DNA of 33,879 nucleotides, taken from NCBI GenBank assembly GCA_013202895.1, contig JABMPR010000083.1:1-33879 (forward strand), in the 5' to 3' direction. Every line of letters starts with the position of its first letter. Positions within the stretch are counted from its first letter, which is position 1. This stretch comes from a bacterium (GTDB lineage: Bacteria > Fidelibacterota > UBA8477 > JABMPR01). Shown here piece by piece: positions 1-9,307 of the stretch. A program made the position numbers and the translations under genes. The notes beneath the pieces were generated by a model. That model saw only the letters and a list, made by a program, of their open reading frames with translations. It was not told the DNA's origin and ran no database searches.

Positions 1-1
1 G

Positions 2-2341
2 GATGGAATGGTCGCTATGGCCCGCGATCAGGTTGATGAAGGTGCCCATATCCTGGATGTCTGTGTGGCCTACGTTGGACGCGATGAAGCAAAAGATATG
101 GGTGATTATATCTCACGTCTTAACAGTCAAATCTCGATTCCATTGATGATTGATTCAACGGAAATTAATACCATACAGGTCGCTCTGGAACGAATCACTG
201 GACGGGCAATTGTCAACTCCATAAATCTGGAAGATGGTGATGAGAAAGCCATTGAGATAATCAAGTTGTGCAAGGAATTTGGTGCCGGTCTGGTGTGCCT
301 CACCATAGATGAAAAGGGTATGGCAAAGACCGCTGATCAAAAACTCGCCGTCGCCCAGCGGATCTATGATCTCGCCGTTGTGAAATACGGAATGCGGGAA
401 AGCGACCTCTTTTTTGATCCTTTGACCTTCACCCTGGCTTCTGGAGACGAAGAATTCCGCCGGTCCGCCATAGAAACCATGGAAGGGATTCGTCTGATCA
501 AGAAAGCCTTTCCAGAAGCTTTCACCAGTTTAGGTGTATCCAATGTATCCTTTGGTCTTAAACCAGCAACCAGACACCTGCTAAATTCAGTTTTTCTGCA
601 GATGGCAATTGATGCCGGATTGGATGCGGCAATTCTTCATGCTGGCCGGATTCAACCCTTCTATCAGATTCAGGAAGCAGATCGCAAAGTTTGTGAAGAT
701 TTGATCCTGGATAAGCGATCTCCAGATTATGATCCCCTGGTGAAATTGCTGGAATTGCATACAGATCTGGTGCAGGCAGCCAAAAACAAGATTGACCTAT
801 CATCCCTGCCCCTCCGGGAACGTCTCACAACCCGAATTATCGAGGGCAACCGCTCGGGACTTGATTCAGATTTAGAATCTGCTCTTAAGGAATATTCGGC
901 TTTAGACATTGTCAATGAAATCCTGTTAGACGGTATGAAGGAAGTGGGAGAACTATTTGGTGCCGGGAAATTACAACTGCCCTTCGTGCTCCAATCTGCC
1001 GAAACCATGAAAGCCGCAGTAAGCTATCTCGAACCTTTCATGGAAAAAACAGATGCATCTGCCAGAGGTAAAATCATTCTGGCGACAGTAAAAGGTGATG
1101 TCCATGATATTGGCAAAAATCTGGTTGATATTATTCTCAGCAACAATGGCTTCGATGTAGTTAACCTGGGTATCAAAGTCTCAATCGAAGCAATGCTGAA
1201 GAGTTTTCAAGATGAACGGGCTAATGCTATTGGGATGAGTGGTCTGCTGGTTAAATCAACCATCATTATGAAAGAAAACCTGGAAGTCCTTGGCGAACGT
1301 GAGCTTACTCCCCCAATTATTCTAGGTGGCGCGGCCTTGACTCGCTCCTATGTCGAACAGGATTTACAGAAAACCTACGCTGGATCCCTGGCCTACGCTC
1401 GGGATGCTTTTGATGGTCTTCGTTTTATGCAACAGCTTGAAACTGGGACCCTGGATCAAGAATTGGCAAAGCGCGCAACCAGCACCCAGACCCGAACCAA
1501 AAAAGCTGCCAAAAAAGAGTATGAAACACTCGTAGCAGCGGAACATATCCCTAAACCACCCTTTTGGGGACCTAAGGTTATACGTGATATCGAGTTGGAT
1601 AAAATTTTTCCATATATCAATCAGTCCGCATTGTTCCGAGGCCAGTGGGGTTTTAAACGAGGCAAGGTTAGCGCAGCGGAATATGAGCAATTAGAGCGGG
1701 CAACCATTTTCCCAAATTTTGACAAACTTAAAATACAGATTCTTCAGGAAAAGTTACTAAAACCTCTGGTCATTTACGGCTACTATGCCTGTCAGTCCGA
1801 GGGTGATCGTCTTTGGATTTATGAGCAGCAAACTGATGCCGAACCAGCACATTTCATCGACTTTCCGCGCCAGCAAAAAGCACCTGGTCGATCCCTGCCG
1901 GATTTCTTTGCCAGTGTGAATTCTGGTATTAGAGATGTACTTGCCTTTCAATTGGTGACGGTAGGACCAAGAGCGACAGAGTATGCCCAGCAGTTGTACT
2001 CTGATGATGCTTATAAGGATTACCTTTATTTCCATGGGATGGCAGTCGAAACCGCCGAGGCGCTGGCCGAATACTGGCATAAAAACATACGTCGTGAACT
2101 TGATATTCATTCCCGCGATGGAAAGCTAGTAAAGGAGTTATTTCGGCAAAAATACCAGGGCAGTCGTTACTCTTTCGGTTATCCAGCCTGTCCAGAACTA
2201 AAAGATCAGCAATTGATTTTCAAACTACTGGATGCAGAATCCGAAGGGCTAACGCTCACTGAAGAATTTCAGATTGTGCCAGAGCAGAGCACTTCAGCCC
2301 TTATTGTACACCACCCCAGGGCGAAATATTTCTCTGTCTGA
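2..2341 (+). CDS. metH: Cobalamin-dependent methionine synthase, 3' part (5' end outside window)
   Basis: The enzyme transfers a methyl group from methyltetrahydrofolate to homocysteine through cob(I)alamin, making methionine in the cytoplasm. The frame is open from the first bases, so the N-terminal homocysteine-binding module and the true start lie upstream; the ATG at position 8 is internal. Modules in order: pterin-binding barrel (about nt 2-800), four-helix cobalamin cap (about 830-1050, ELFGAGKLQLPFVLQSAE), cobalamin-binding Rossmann domain (about 1060-1440) with the DVHDIG motif that supplies the lower-ligand histidine, a Lys/Ala-rich linker (about 1440-1540), and the reductive-activation domain (about 1545-2341) with the S-adenosylmethionine motif RYSFGYPACP. 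Having the activation domain means it can be reactivated by SAM and a flavoprotein. It converges with the next gene across a large inverted repeat. No frameshift is visible. Confidence 0.95.
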   Translation, partial: DGMVAMARDQVDEGAHILDVCVAYVGRDEAKDMGDYISRLNSQISIPLMIDSTEINTIQVALERITGRAIVNSINLEDGDEKAIEIIKLCKEFGAGLVCLTIDEKGMAKTADQKLAVAQRIYDLAVVKYGMRESDLFFDPLTFTLASGDEEFRRSAIETMEGIRLIKKAFPEAFTSLGVSNVSFGLKPATRHLLNSVFLQMAIDAGLDAAILHAGRIQPFYQIQEADRKVCEDLILDKRSPDYDPLVKLLELHTDLVQAAKNKIDLSSLPLRERLTTRIIEGNRSGLDSDLESALKEYSALDIVNEILLDGMKEVGELFGAGKLQLPFVLQSAETMKAAVSYLEPFMEKTDASARGKIILATVKGDVHDIGKNLVDIILSNNGFDVVNLGIKVSIEAMLKSFQDERANAIGMSGLLVKSTIIMKENLEVLGERELTPPIILGGAALTRSYVEQDLQKTYAGSLAYARDAFDGLRFMQQLETGTLDQELAKRATSTQTRTKKAAKKEYETLVAAEHIPKPPFWGPKVIRDIELDKIFPYINQSALFRGQWGFKRGKVSAAEYEQLERATIFPNFDKLKIQILQEKLLKPLVIYGYYACQSEGDRLWIYEQQTDAEPAHFIDFPRQQKAPGRSLPDFFASVNSGIRDVLAFQLVTVGPRATEYAQQLYSDDAYKDYLYFHGMAVETAEALAEYWHKNIRRELDIHSRDGKLVKELFRQKYQGSRYSFGYPACPELKDQQLIFKLLDAESEGLTLTEEFQIVPEQSTSALIVHHPRAKYFSV

Positions 2342-2385
2342 GTGACCGATTAGATCGATTCACCATATGGTGATTTGCTTTGAAC

Positions 2386-2462
2386 CGTCATCCCGAGCGG
2401 AGTCGAGGGACAAGGATATTGGAATATCGAGATGATATCCCTCGACTCCGCTCGGGATGACG
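2386..2462. repeat. Perfect 25-bp inverted repeat between convergent genes (bidirectional terminator or REP-like element)
   Basis: The left arm (2386-2410, begins CGTCATCCCGAGCGGAGTC) and the right arm (2438-2462) are exact reverse complements, 25 of 25. The 27-nt spacer itself contains GATATT-GG-AATATC (about 2415-2428). The element lies between the stops of metH (plus) and the delta-60 cargo (minus), where a strong hairpin could stop transcription from both sides. No U-tract follows the stem, so a simple intrinsic terminator is not demonstrated. A related single arm lies at 4546-4564, which suggests a dispersed palindromic repeat family. Confidence 0.8.
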
Positions 2463-2469
2463 GGGATCA

Positions 2470-2494
2470 TTAACTCATAAACTCATAAACTCAT
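2470..2494. repeat. Period-8 tandem repeat, AAACTCAT-like, about 3 units
   Basis: Units TAACTCAT, AAACTCAT and AAACTCAT run directly into the minus-strand stop of the delta-60 cargo gene (TGA, complement of 2491-2493). They begin immediately after the shared GGATCA that follows the inverted repeat. A related period-8 run sits at 4609-4648, at the end of the next gene. Confidence 0.6.
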
Positions 2495-4389
2495 TTAACT
2501 AAAATACATTTCTCAATTTCCGACACAGAATTACCCGGGTTTTCCATATCCACACTATTGAAGCGGACAAAATAAACACCCGAATTCAGGTCGCTTGCTT
2601 GCCACTGGATAGTGTGATATCCTGGATTGCGTTTCTCTTGTAGAAGATTGACAACGAGTTGCCCCTGAGTGTTAAATACTTGCAGATCCACGTTGGCAGT
2701 CCCAACCAGGGTAAAATCAATATTCATGCTAGTATTAAAGGGGTTGGGATACCTACTAATGGTTTTGGCTAAGACAGAATTTTCGATTGAGATAATTATC
2801 GTTGGATGATATTTCCTAAACCCCGAATAGTCTACATCTGAAAGTCTGTATTCGTATGTGAAGCCTGGTTTAATTATTTTATCACAATACCAATAGTCTG
2901 TCTGGTAATTGACACTTCCTTGACCTGAAAGATTTGAATCTTTGTTAAAATTAGCAATTTCAAGCCACTTATTCTCACCTGCGATACGGCGCTCCAGAAT
3001 AAAGCCAAGATTTTCGATCTCACTGGCTGTTGACCATTTAAGATCAACACCACTTCTTGAATAATTCCCGGTAAAATTCAGCAAGTCTACTGGAAGGGAA
3101 ACATCAGTTTGAGCATAACGAACCAGAGCGAAATCTTCATTCCCGGAATCAGCATACCCTGCAGCAACTAATTTTCCATCAGATTGCTGACAAATGGCAT
3201 AGGCAACATCACCACCGGTCCCAATATCTGTAACTGCAATACCATCAGAATCAAAACCTGTATCCAGACTGCCATCGCTGTTCAGCACGACTACTGCAAA
3301 ATTGTGCGAGCCGCTGTAATATTGTCCTGCTCCAACGATTTTACCATCACCTTGAATAGCTAATGCGTAAATGATGTCATGAGTTCCGGAATTATTGTCT
3401 ACTTCCACAATCCCATCGGTATCGAATCCTGTATCAGCACTTCCATCACTATTAAAACGAGCAAACAAATAATCCTTGCCACTATTGTCATTATCTCCTG
3501 CAATTACCAGCTTTCCATCGGATTGTTGAGCAAGTCCATAGGCGTGATTTGATCCAGTGGGTAGCGTAGGAGCAAGTGTACCATCACTATCAAATCCTGT
3601 GTCTAAACTCCCATCACTATTCAGGCGATGCAGGATGACACTGTAATTATCATTATTGTAGCCAAGGATGACAAGTTTCCCATCGGCCTGGATGATCCCT
3701 GCTTCTGTCGAGCAATAAGAGCCTTCTGCAACCATTGCGATCCCCGATGTCCCGAAATCAGTATCCAGACTACCATCACTGGCATAACGAGCTGCAAAAT
3801 AATATCCTGAGCTTGGAGCTCTTCTCTCACCACCACTAAGCTCCGCATATCCAAAGGCAACCAATTTTCCATCAGATTGCTGAGCTACTGCAATGCATGC
3901 GTCTTCGCTATCTGAATCATTCTCATTTGTGATATTGAGTGTTGCTATACCGTCAGAATCGAAACCGGTATCCAGAGATCCATCGCTATTCAATCGTACC
4001 AGGGCGATATCATTGGTTCCATTATTGAAATAGCCAGCGACAACTATTTTTCCGTCGGATTGCTGTATCACTGATTTCGCAAAATCATATCCTGACCCAA
4101 TTGTCACTTCGGTCCATCCATCACTATCGAAACCCGTATCCAGGCTGCCTGAGGTGGTGTAGCGAGCAACCGCGAAATCGGAAGAATTGGCATTATATGA
4201 ATGCCCGGCAACTACCAGTTTACCATCAGACTGTTGACAAATTGAATGCACTCTATCACTGTTTGAGCTGATCGCTGTGGTGACTTTTCCATCACCGCTG
4301 AAAGTGGCATCAAGATCGCCATCGCTTGCCAACACAAAGTTTAAACAAAAACTGAAAACCACCAGCAACATAAGTAGATGTTTTAGCAT
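2491..4389 (-). CDS. Secreted delta-60 repeat beta-propeller protein with T9SS type A sorting domain
   Basis: A 632-aa exported protein of unknown specific role. An N-terminal signal peptide (about residues 1-22, hydrophobic core LLMLLVVFSFCLNFVLA) is followed by seven degenerate copies of a roughly 55-residue unit. Each has a DGSLDTGFDSDG core and a QSDGKLVVAG strand pair, the pattern of delta-60 (DUF5122) propeller repeats. After about residue 385 come a fibronectin-like segment and a C-terminal sorting domain starting YPNPFNTS and ending in hydrophobics plus Lys (ILVK), as in substrates of the type IX secretion system. The ATG has a G-rich upstream stretch (GGGGG about 7 nt before it). Delta-60 proteins are usually cell-surface or released. 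Ligand and function cannot be read from sequence. The stop codon lies inside a period-8 A-rich repeat. Confidence 0.88.
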   Translation of the reverse strand: MLKHLLMLLVVFSFCLNFVLASDGDLDATFSGDGKVTTAISSNSDRVHSICQQSDGKLVVAGHSYNANSSDFAVARYTTSGSLDTGFDSDGWTEVTIGSGYDFAKSVIQQSDGKIVVAGYFNNGTNDIALVRLNSDGSLDTGFDSDGIATLNITNENDSDSEDACIAVAQQSDGKLVAFGYAELSGGERRAPSSGYYFAARYASDGSLDTDFGTSGIAMVAEGSYCSTEAGIIQADGKLVILGYNNDNYSVILHRLNSDGSLDTGFDSDGTLAPTLPTGSNHAYGLAQQSDGKLVIAGDNDNSGKDYLFARFNSDGSADTGFDTDGIVEVDNNSGTHDIIYALAIQGDGKIVGAGQYYSGSHNFAVVVLNSDGSLDTGFDSDGIAVTDIGTGGDVAYAICQQSDGKLVAAGYADSGNEDFALVRYAQTDVSLPVDLLNFTGNYSRSGVDLKWSTASEIENLGFILERRIAGENKWLEIANFNKDSNLSGQGSVNYQTDYWYCDKIIKPGFTYEYRLSDVDYSGFRKYHPTIIISIENSVLAKTISRYPNPFNTSMNIDFTLVGTANVDLQVFNTQGQLVVNLLQEKRNPGYHTIQWQASDLNSGVYFVRFNSVDMENPGNSVSEIEKCILVK

Positions 4390-4545
4390 GATTTACCCCC
4401 GATCGTAAATTTTGCATTGAAAATTTGATTTATAAGTTGGCCATAATGTAGACCCTAGCTCTGAGAAGTCAACATTCATCATATTCGACAAAACAACTCA
4501 GTAAGAAATAAGGTGATGCTAATCGAGCTGAGCGCAGCCGAAGCA

Positions 4546-4564
4546 CTCGGGATGACGAGGATCA
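4546..4564. repeat. Second copy of the CTCGGGATGACG element (single arm)
   Basis: CTCGGGATGACGAGGATCA matches 2451-2469 (CTCGGGATGACGGGGATCA) at 18 of 19 positions. Upstream, 4524-4545 reads CGAGCTGAGCGCAGCCGAAGCA in place of the perfect complementary arm of the first copy, so this copy is not a long hairpin. It lies in the 246-bp gap between the TonB receptor and the delta-60 cargo, both on the minus strand. Confidence 0.6.
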
Positions 4565-4608
4565 CTTCCTCACCAATTCCCTATCTCATTCCATTCATCT
4601 ATCCATTA

Positions 4609-4648
4609 AACTCAGAAACTCAAAAATTCAAAAATTCAAAAATTCAAT
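4609..4648. repeat. Period-8 tandem repeat, AAACTCAG to AAATTCAA, 5 units, overlapping a stop codon
   Basis: Five consecutive 8-bp units (AAACTCAG, AAACTCAA, then AAATTCAA three times) run across the minus-strand TGA stop of the TonB-dependent receptor at 4636-4638. The last codons of that gene (Leu-Asn-Phe) are therefore encoded by repeat DNA. The unit resembles the AAACTCAT array at 2470-2494. Confidence 0.6.
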
Positions 4649-7026
4649 CTCACCCCAAAGAAGGGTAACATGGGCAACATGTATGATGTGAAGCGGGTTT
4701 CGTAATCATCTGACCAGAAATATTCATATATATTCTTGTGTTGGCCGGCGTTTATCAATTCCAGATACGCCTCCGTTTCGATCAGATTAAAGAAGGTCGT
4801 CTCCAGGGATAATCGAAAATCCAGGCGTTCATAAGTCGGATATCTCGCGCTGTTCTTTTCCTCAAAAAGGATCTCATCAAGATCATCTTTTATAGCATGT
4901 CCCAAACTGTCTCTCTGTGGAGCTGTCCATGGAAATCCGCTGCCATAACTGTATTGAATGTCTAAAAATATTTTTTTGAATATCCGCATACGGCCAATGA
5001 GTGACAAAGTATGCCGCTGATCAAAATCACGATAATAATAGGTTGTTTCCGATCCCTTCTCCTGGGTAACTCCATAAGAATAGCTCAGCCAACCTGATAT
5101 CCTGCTTTTGGGTAATTCAAGCTTCTGCAAAAAGAATTCAGCCCCATAAGCAAAGCCCACCCCGGAGTTGTCAGGTATAAAATTGCTAAGAGAATCAGGA
5201 GGCATGACCAGGTTGTCTAAATGTTTGTAATAGCCTTCCAATTTGATCAAATAATCGGGGTTAGGTTGAAATTCCAGACCCGCAAGGCTGTGTTCGGCCA
5301 TTTCAGTTTCCAGAGTTATGGTTTCAAACAGATTCCATTCAAGTGATCTTTCGAAGCGCTCATAAAGAGATACAAAATTGGGAGCCTGATAGTAATAACC
5401 CCAGCCCAACTGCAAGGATAATTGATGGTTTATCTGGTAGCTTAGAGAAAATCGTGGACTATAGACCCATTCCCGGGTGAAGGTAGAATAGTCACCCCTG
5501 ACTCCGGCAAGTATTGAAACGATAGGCGGTAGGATTTTCCATTCATCTTGAAAATAATAGCCTGTGCTTGAAGAAGCATTCTGAAGTCTAATATCCCGGC
5601 TGATAATTGCCCCATCATCCACGCGTCGATCATCAGGATTTTGTTCGTAATGTGAACTTGAGTCCATGGTTATAGATATGCCGATATCCGTAATCAGATC
5701 TGAGATGGATAGACCCATCTTGAGCGTATGCTCAGGGCTTAAAATATGAGTCAAATCTTCGCGGATCTCCATTTTACGCATATCGATAACAGGTATGAAC
5801 TTGTATTCCCCCGATTTGAGATCCATTGTCCAAGTATCATTGAAACGTGAAAGCGTCAAATTAGAAAGAGACACATCGCTAAAGGCATTAACCCACCCAA
5901 CGCTGGATAAGCGACTATCGTTAAAATTACTCAAAGTAAAAAATTCTTCATCTTCAAAGATATCCATATCTTCCCCCTCGCCTTCAACCTCAAGATCTAC
6001 CAGGATCATCTCTTCTCTTGAATCAATAAAATTGATTCTAAGTTTTTGTTCCGGGGAAAGATCATAGACCACCTTGGTCTGAAAATCTCTAAAATTGGGG
6101 AAAATGGTGCCTGCAGGTAAATCTGCAAGTTCATCAAGCAGGATATCATAATAGGTTCTCCTCCCTGATATCAACCAGGAGCCTTCTTCGCCGGTTCCTG
6201 GCAGAGGACCCTCAGCCAAGGCACGCATATCAATCAAACTCAAACTGGCTTTGCTATGTGGATTAAAACGATCACCCTCACGATTTCGGGCTATGAGTAC
6301 CGATGAAAGTTTATCACCATATTGCGCTGCGAAGCCACCTGGAAGTAATTCCACATGCTCTATCACATCCGGATTGAACATGCTGATAGGTCCACCAAGC
6401 ACCTTCAGTCGATAGGGGTTGAATACAGGGACGTCATCAATAATAATCAGGTTTTGATCTGGAGTTCCTCCGCGAACATAAAATTGGGCAGAAATATCTG
6501 AACGTGCAATTACACCGGGCATGGTTGTGATAGATCGAAAAATATCCTCGCCTCCACCCGCCAGGGTCAAGATATCCCGCGGGATTAAATCACGCCGGCT
6601 GGGGTTCAGTTTTATACCTTCATCGCTGCGTTTGCTCCGGGTGACAGTCACGGAACCCATTTCGATGGGAATTGATTCCAATTGAATTTCGAGTTGGGTG
6701 GTCTGCTCAGCAGCAATATTGATCTGCCGCAGAATCTTTACCTTATAACCAACCATCCTGATATTTAGTTGGTATACTCCGACCGGGACTTCATTGATGA
6801 GAAAATTTCCATTTATATCAGCTGCCGCCCCCAAGCGAGTGCCATCCAACACAATATTTACTCCCGGCAGATTTGCCTGAGTTCCGGCATCAGAAATGTG
6901 GCCAGTTAATGTGCCTGTGGCATTTGCCCATAGGGTGGGAATCCATAGGAGCAACAGTGTTGCGCGGTAGAGCTTGATTGTTGAAATCACAGTGGCGAAA
7001 AATGGTTTGTATAAGCTTTTATCCAA
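4636..7026 (-). CDS. TonB-dependent outer-membrane receptor with carboxypeptidase-regulatory-like N-terminus
   Basis: A predicted 22-strand outer-membrane transporter energised by TonB/ExbBD; the substrate is unknown. A hydrophobic export signal ending near WANA (about residues 17-36) is followed by a carboxypeptidase-D regulatory-like domain (about 38-118, GHISDAGTQANLPGVNIVLDG), a plug domain (about 145-265, with YVRGGTPDQNLIIIDDVPV and PGGFAAQYGDKLSSV) and a barrel to the C-terminal Phe. The usual C-terminal aromatic is present. The first codon of the open frame is TTG at 7026, just downstream of an in-frame stop. A GTG at 6990 (residue 13) would also keep the signal peptide. Neither has a clear Shine-Dalgarno site, so the start is uncertain. 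The gene is transcribed divergently from the permease at 7124 across a 97-bp gap. No SusD-like partner is present. Confidence 0.9.
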   Translation of the reverse strand: MDKSLYKPFFATVISTIKLYRATLLLLWIPTLWANATGTLTGHISDAGTQANLPGVNIVLDGTRLGAAADINGNFLINEVPVGVYQLNIRMVGYKVKILRQINIAAEQTTQLEIQLESIPIEMGSVTVTRSKRSDEGIKLNPSRRDLIPRDILTLAGGGEDIFRSITTMPGVIARSDISAQFYVRGGTPDQNLIIIDDVPVFNPYRLKVLGGPISMFNPDVIEHVELLPGGFAAQYGDKLSSVLIARNREGDRFNPHSKASLSLIDMRALAEGPLPGTGEEGSWLISGRRTYYDILLDELADLPAGTIFPNFRDFQTKVVYDLSPEQKLRINFIDSREEMILVDLEVEGEGEDMDIFEDEEFFTLSNFNDSRLSSVGWVNAFSDVSLSNLTLSRFNDTWTMDLKSGEYKFIPVIDMRKMEIREDLTHILSPEHTLKMGLSISDLITDIGISITMDSSSHYEQNPDDRRVDDGAIISRDIRLQNASSSTGYYFQDEWKILPPIVSILAGVRGDYSTFTREWVYSPRFSLSYQINHQLSLQLGWGYYYQAPNFVSLYERFERSLEWNLFETITLETEMAEHSLAGLEFQPNPDYLIKLEGYYKHLDNLVMPPDSLSNFIPDNSGVGFAYGAEFFLQKLELPKSRISGWLSYSYGVTQEKGSETTYYYRDFDQRHTLSLIGRMRIFKKIFLDIQYSYGSGFPWTAPQRDSLGHAIKDDLDEILFEEKNSARYPTYERLDFRLSLETTFFNLIETEAYLELINAGQHKNIYEYFWSDDYETRFTSYMLPMLPFFGVRLNF

Positions 7027-7123
7027 TGGATAATTTTGTAAGAATTGAAAAAATCTACGTTAATATGATACCATGAGCTGGCACATTCTGACCAAACACG
7101 TTTAAATCCAGGGACTATCACGG

Positions 7124-9307
7124 ATGAAAAAACTCGGGACCTTTGCAGGCGTCTTCACTCCCACCATACTGACAATTCTCGGTGTCATCATGTATCTGAG
7201 GTTGGGTTGGGTGGTTGGCAACGCTGGTTTTGGTGGTGCCGTGGTCATTATCTTACTGGCAAAATTAATCACTGTGACAACCGGTTTATCCATTGCAGCG
7301 ATTGCCACCAATACCCGGGTCAGGGCTGGTGGTTCCTATGCCTTAATCTCCCGATCCCTGGGTCTGGAGGCAGGCAGTGCCGTGGGTGTCCCGCTATATC
7401 TATCTCAGACGCTAGGTGGCGCAATGTACATCTCAGGTTTTACCGAAGCATGGATTGCCCTCTTCCCAGCCCATGATCCAGTAATAGTAGGCGTGTCCGT
7501 ACTTTTTCTGGTGCTAGGTGTAAGCTTGTTGGGTGTCCAATTCGCCATGAGAACTCAATATATTATTATGTTCATTATCGCCGCCTCTCTCGTTTCTTTC
7601 TTTTCTGCTGAGAGCGGTGCAGCACCTCAGATTCAGATCTGGGGTAGTTTCCCCCAGGCATCATTCTGGGCAGTATTCGCCATTTTCTTTCCAGCAGTAA
7701 CAGGTATTGAAGCAGGTGCAGCCATGTCGGGGGATCTCAAAGACTCAAAGAAATCTCTTCCACTGGGGATGCTCTCGGCCATCGCTGTCTCATTTTTCAT
7801 TTACCTGGCAGTTGCCTTCTATCTGGATCGCCTGGCAGGAGCAGATGCCCTGGTGGCAAATACGACCATCATGCTGGATATTTCCAGATGGAAGCTTGTC
7901 GTCGCAGCCGGTATCCTGGGAGCCACTCTCTCTTCAGCTCTGGGATCAGTGGTGGGTGCCCCAAGAACCCTCATGGCAATGGGCTCAGATAAGGTGATTC
8001 CCTTTTACCGGCTCTTTGCCAAGAAGACCAAAGCAGGTGAGCCAGTTTATTCAATAATTTTTACTGCGGGTGCCATCCTCGTCAGCTTGTTGTTGGGCGA
8101 TCTAAATTCGATTGCACCGTTACTGACCATGTTTTTTCTGATAACCTATGCCACCATCAATGTGGCTGTGGCACTGCAATTAGGGATAGGTATCCCCTCA
8201 TTTCGTCCGCGCTTTAAAGTCCATATCAGTATCCCAATCATCGGATTCCTGTGGGCGCTTGTGGTAATGTTTATGGTTAATCCCATTTTTGCCGGTATAG
8301 CCTGGTTGTTGATTATAGCTGCCTATCTGATCCAGGTAAAACGTGAATTGCAGGCACCCTGGGGAGATGTTCGTTCCGGGATGTTCCTGGCTATGGCCGA
8401 ATGGTCCGCCAGGCAATCTGAAAACCTCAAATCACATCCCAAAACCTGGAAACCAAATATAATGGTTCCGGTTGAAGATCCGCTTACCTGGATCCATCGC
8501 ATGGGCTTTCTCAGAGATATAATATTCCCATCTGGTACCTTAAGACTTTTTTCCGTCAAAATTGTAGAGGAAAGCTTTAATTCCATTATCCGCAACTTTA
8601 GTAATCGTCTATTTGGTCGTGGAGCAGAACTGGCCGAACGGAGCCCGGAACACGATCAAAAAGCAAGTCAGTTGGCAGATCTGGCTCTTCCACTGAAACA
8701 GGAAGATTTACTTGTCACAAGCTCCCTTATCGAATGTCGACATTTTCTGGAAGGGATTAGTATTACCGCCCAGGTCATGCGGAGCATGTACTTCCCTCCA
8801 AACATAATGTTTTTTAGCATGAGTGCCGATCGTTCGAAAGATACTCGACTGGAGGATATGATATCCATCGCTGTCCGAGAGGACATGGGGATTGCCGTCT
8901 ACTCGCAACACCCAAAGAATGCTCTGGGAAATAGCAAAATTTTGAATGTCTGGCTACGTCGTTTAAGTCCAAATAAAGACCTGGCAATACTTATGGCTAT
9001 CCAATTAAATCAAAACTGGGATGGGCATCTAAATTTTATCACCGTGGTGGCAAATCAGGATGAGGCAGACCGTGCCAGAGCTGCTCAGGAAAGACTGATT
9101 GATAGAGCTCGACTTCCAGCTTCCACGGATACTGTAATTCTCATTGGAAACTTTAAAGAGGTTTTGGGCATCGCCCCCGCTGCCGACTTGAACATATTTG
9201 GTATTTCCAACGATCTTGATGGCAATACCATGCATGATCTTGCAGACGCAGTAAATACATCCTGCCTTTTTGTGAAAGATAGTGGCGGTGAAAGCATGGT
9301 CGCTTGA
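7124..9307 (+). CDS. Cation-chloride-cotransporter-like APC-superfamily permease (SLC12-type)
   Basis: A 727-aa inner-membrane protein. The first segment, TFAGVFTPTILTILGVIMYL followed by RLGWVVGNAG, matches the signature of TM1 in cation-chloride cotransporters (Na-K-Cl/K-Cl family) more closely than that of ordinary amino-acid permeases. About 12 membrane segments occupy residues 8-405, including a Gly/Ala-rich TM6-like stretch (FFPAVTGIEAGAAMSGDLKD). Residues about 430-727 are hydrophilic and resemble the cytosolic regulatory domain that eukaryotic and some prokaryotic members carry. Ion selectivity cannot be assigned. The ATG at 7124 begins MKKLGTF, immediately before the conserved motif, so the start is credible although the upstream ribosome site is weak. 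The gene stands alone, divergent from the TonB receptor. Confidence 0.85.
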   Translation: MKKLGTFAGVFTPTILTILGVIMYLRLGWVVGNAGFGGAVVIILLAKLITVTTGLSIAAIATNTRVRAGGSYALISRSLGLEAGSAVGVPLYLSQTLGGAMYISGFTEAWIALFPAHDPVIVGVSVLFLVLGVSLLGVQFAMRTQYIIMFIIAASLVSFFSAESGAAPQIQIWGSFPQASFWAVFAIFFPAVTGIEAGAAMSGDLKDSKKSLPLGMLSAIAVSFFIYLAVAFYLDRLAGADALVANTTIMLDISRWKLVVAAGILGATLSSALGSVVGAPRTLMAMGSDKVIPFYRLFAKKTKAGEPVYSIIFTAGAILVSLLLGDLNSIAPLLTMFFLITYATINVAVALQLGIGIPSFRPRFKVHISIPIIGFLWALVVMFMVNPIFAGIAWLLIIAAYLIQVKRELQAPWGDVRSGMFLAMAEWSARQSENLKSHPKTWKPNIMVPVEDPLTWIHRMGFLRDIIFPSGTLRLFSVKIVEESFNSIIRNFSNRLFGRGAELAERSPEHDQKASQLADLALPLKQEDLLVTSSLIECRHFLEGISITAQVMRSMYFPPNIMFFSMSADRSKDTRLEDMISIAVREDMGIAVYSQHPKNALGNSKILNVWLRRLSPNKDLAILMAIQLNQNWDGHLNFITVVANQDEADRARAAQERLIDRARLPASTDTVILIGNFKEVLGIAPAADLNIFGISNDLDGNTMHDLADAVNTSCLFVKDSGGESMVA

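Noticed and set aside
3130-4320. DNA tandem repeat or CRISPR-like array
   Set aside because: The regular spacing comes from protein-level delta-60 repeats with diverged codons. There are no identical direct repeats with unique spacers.
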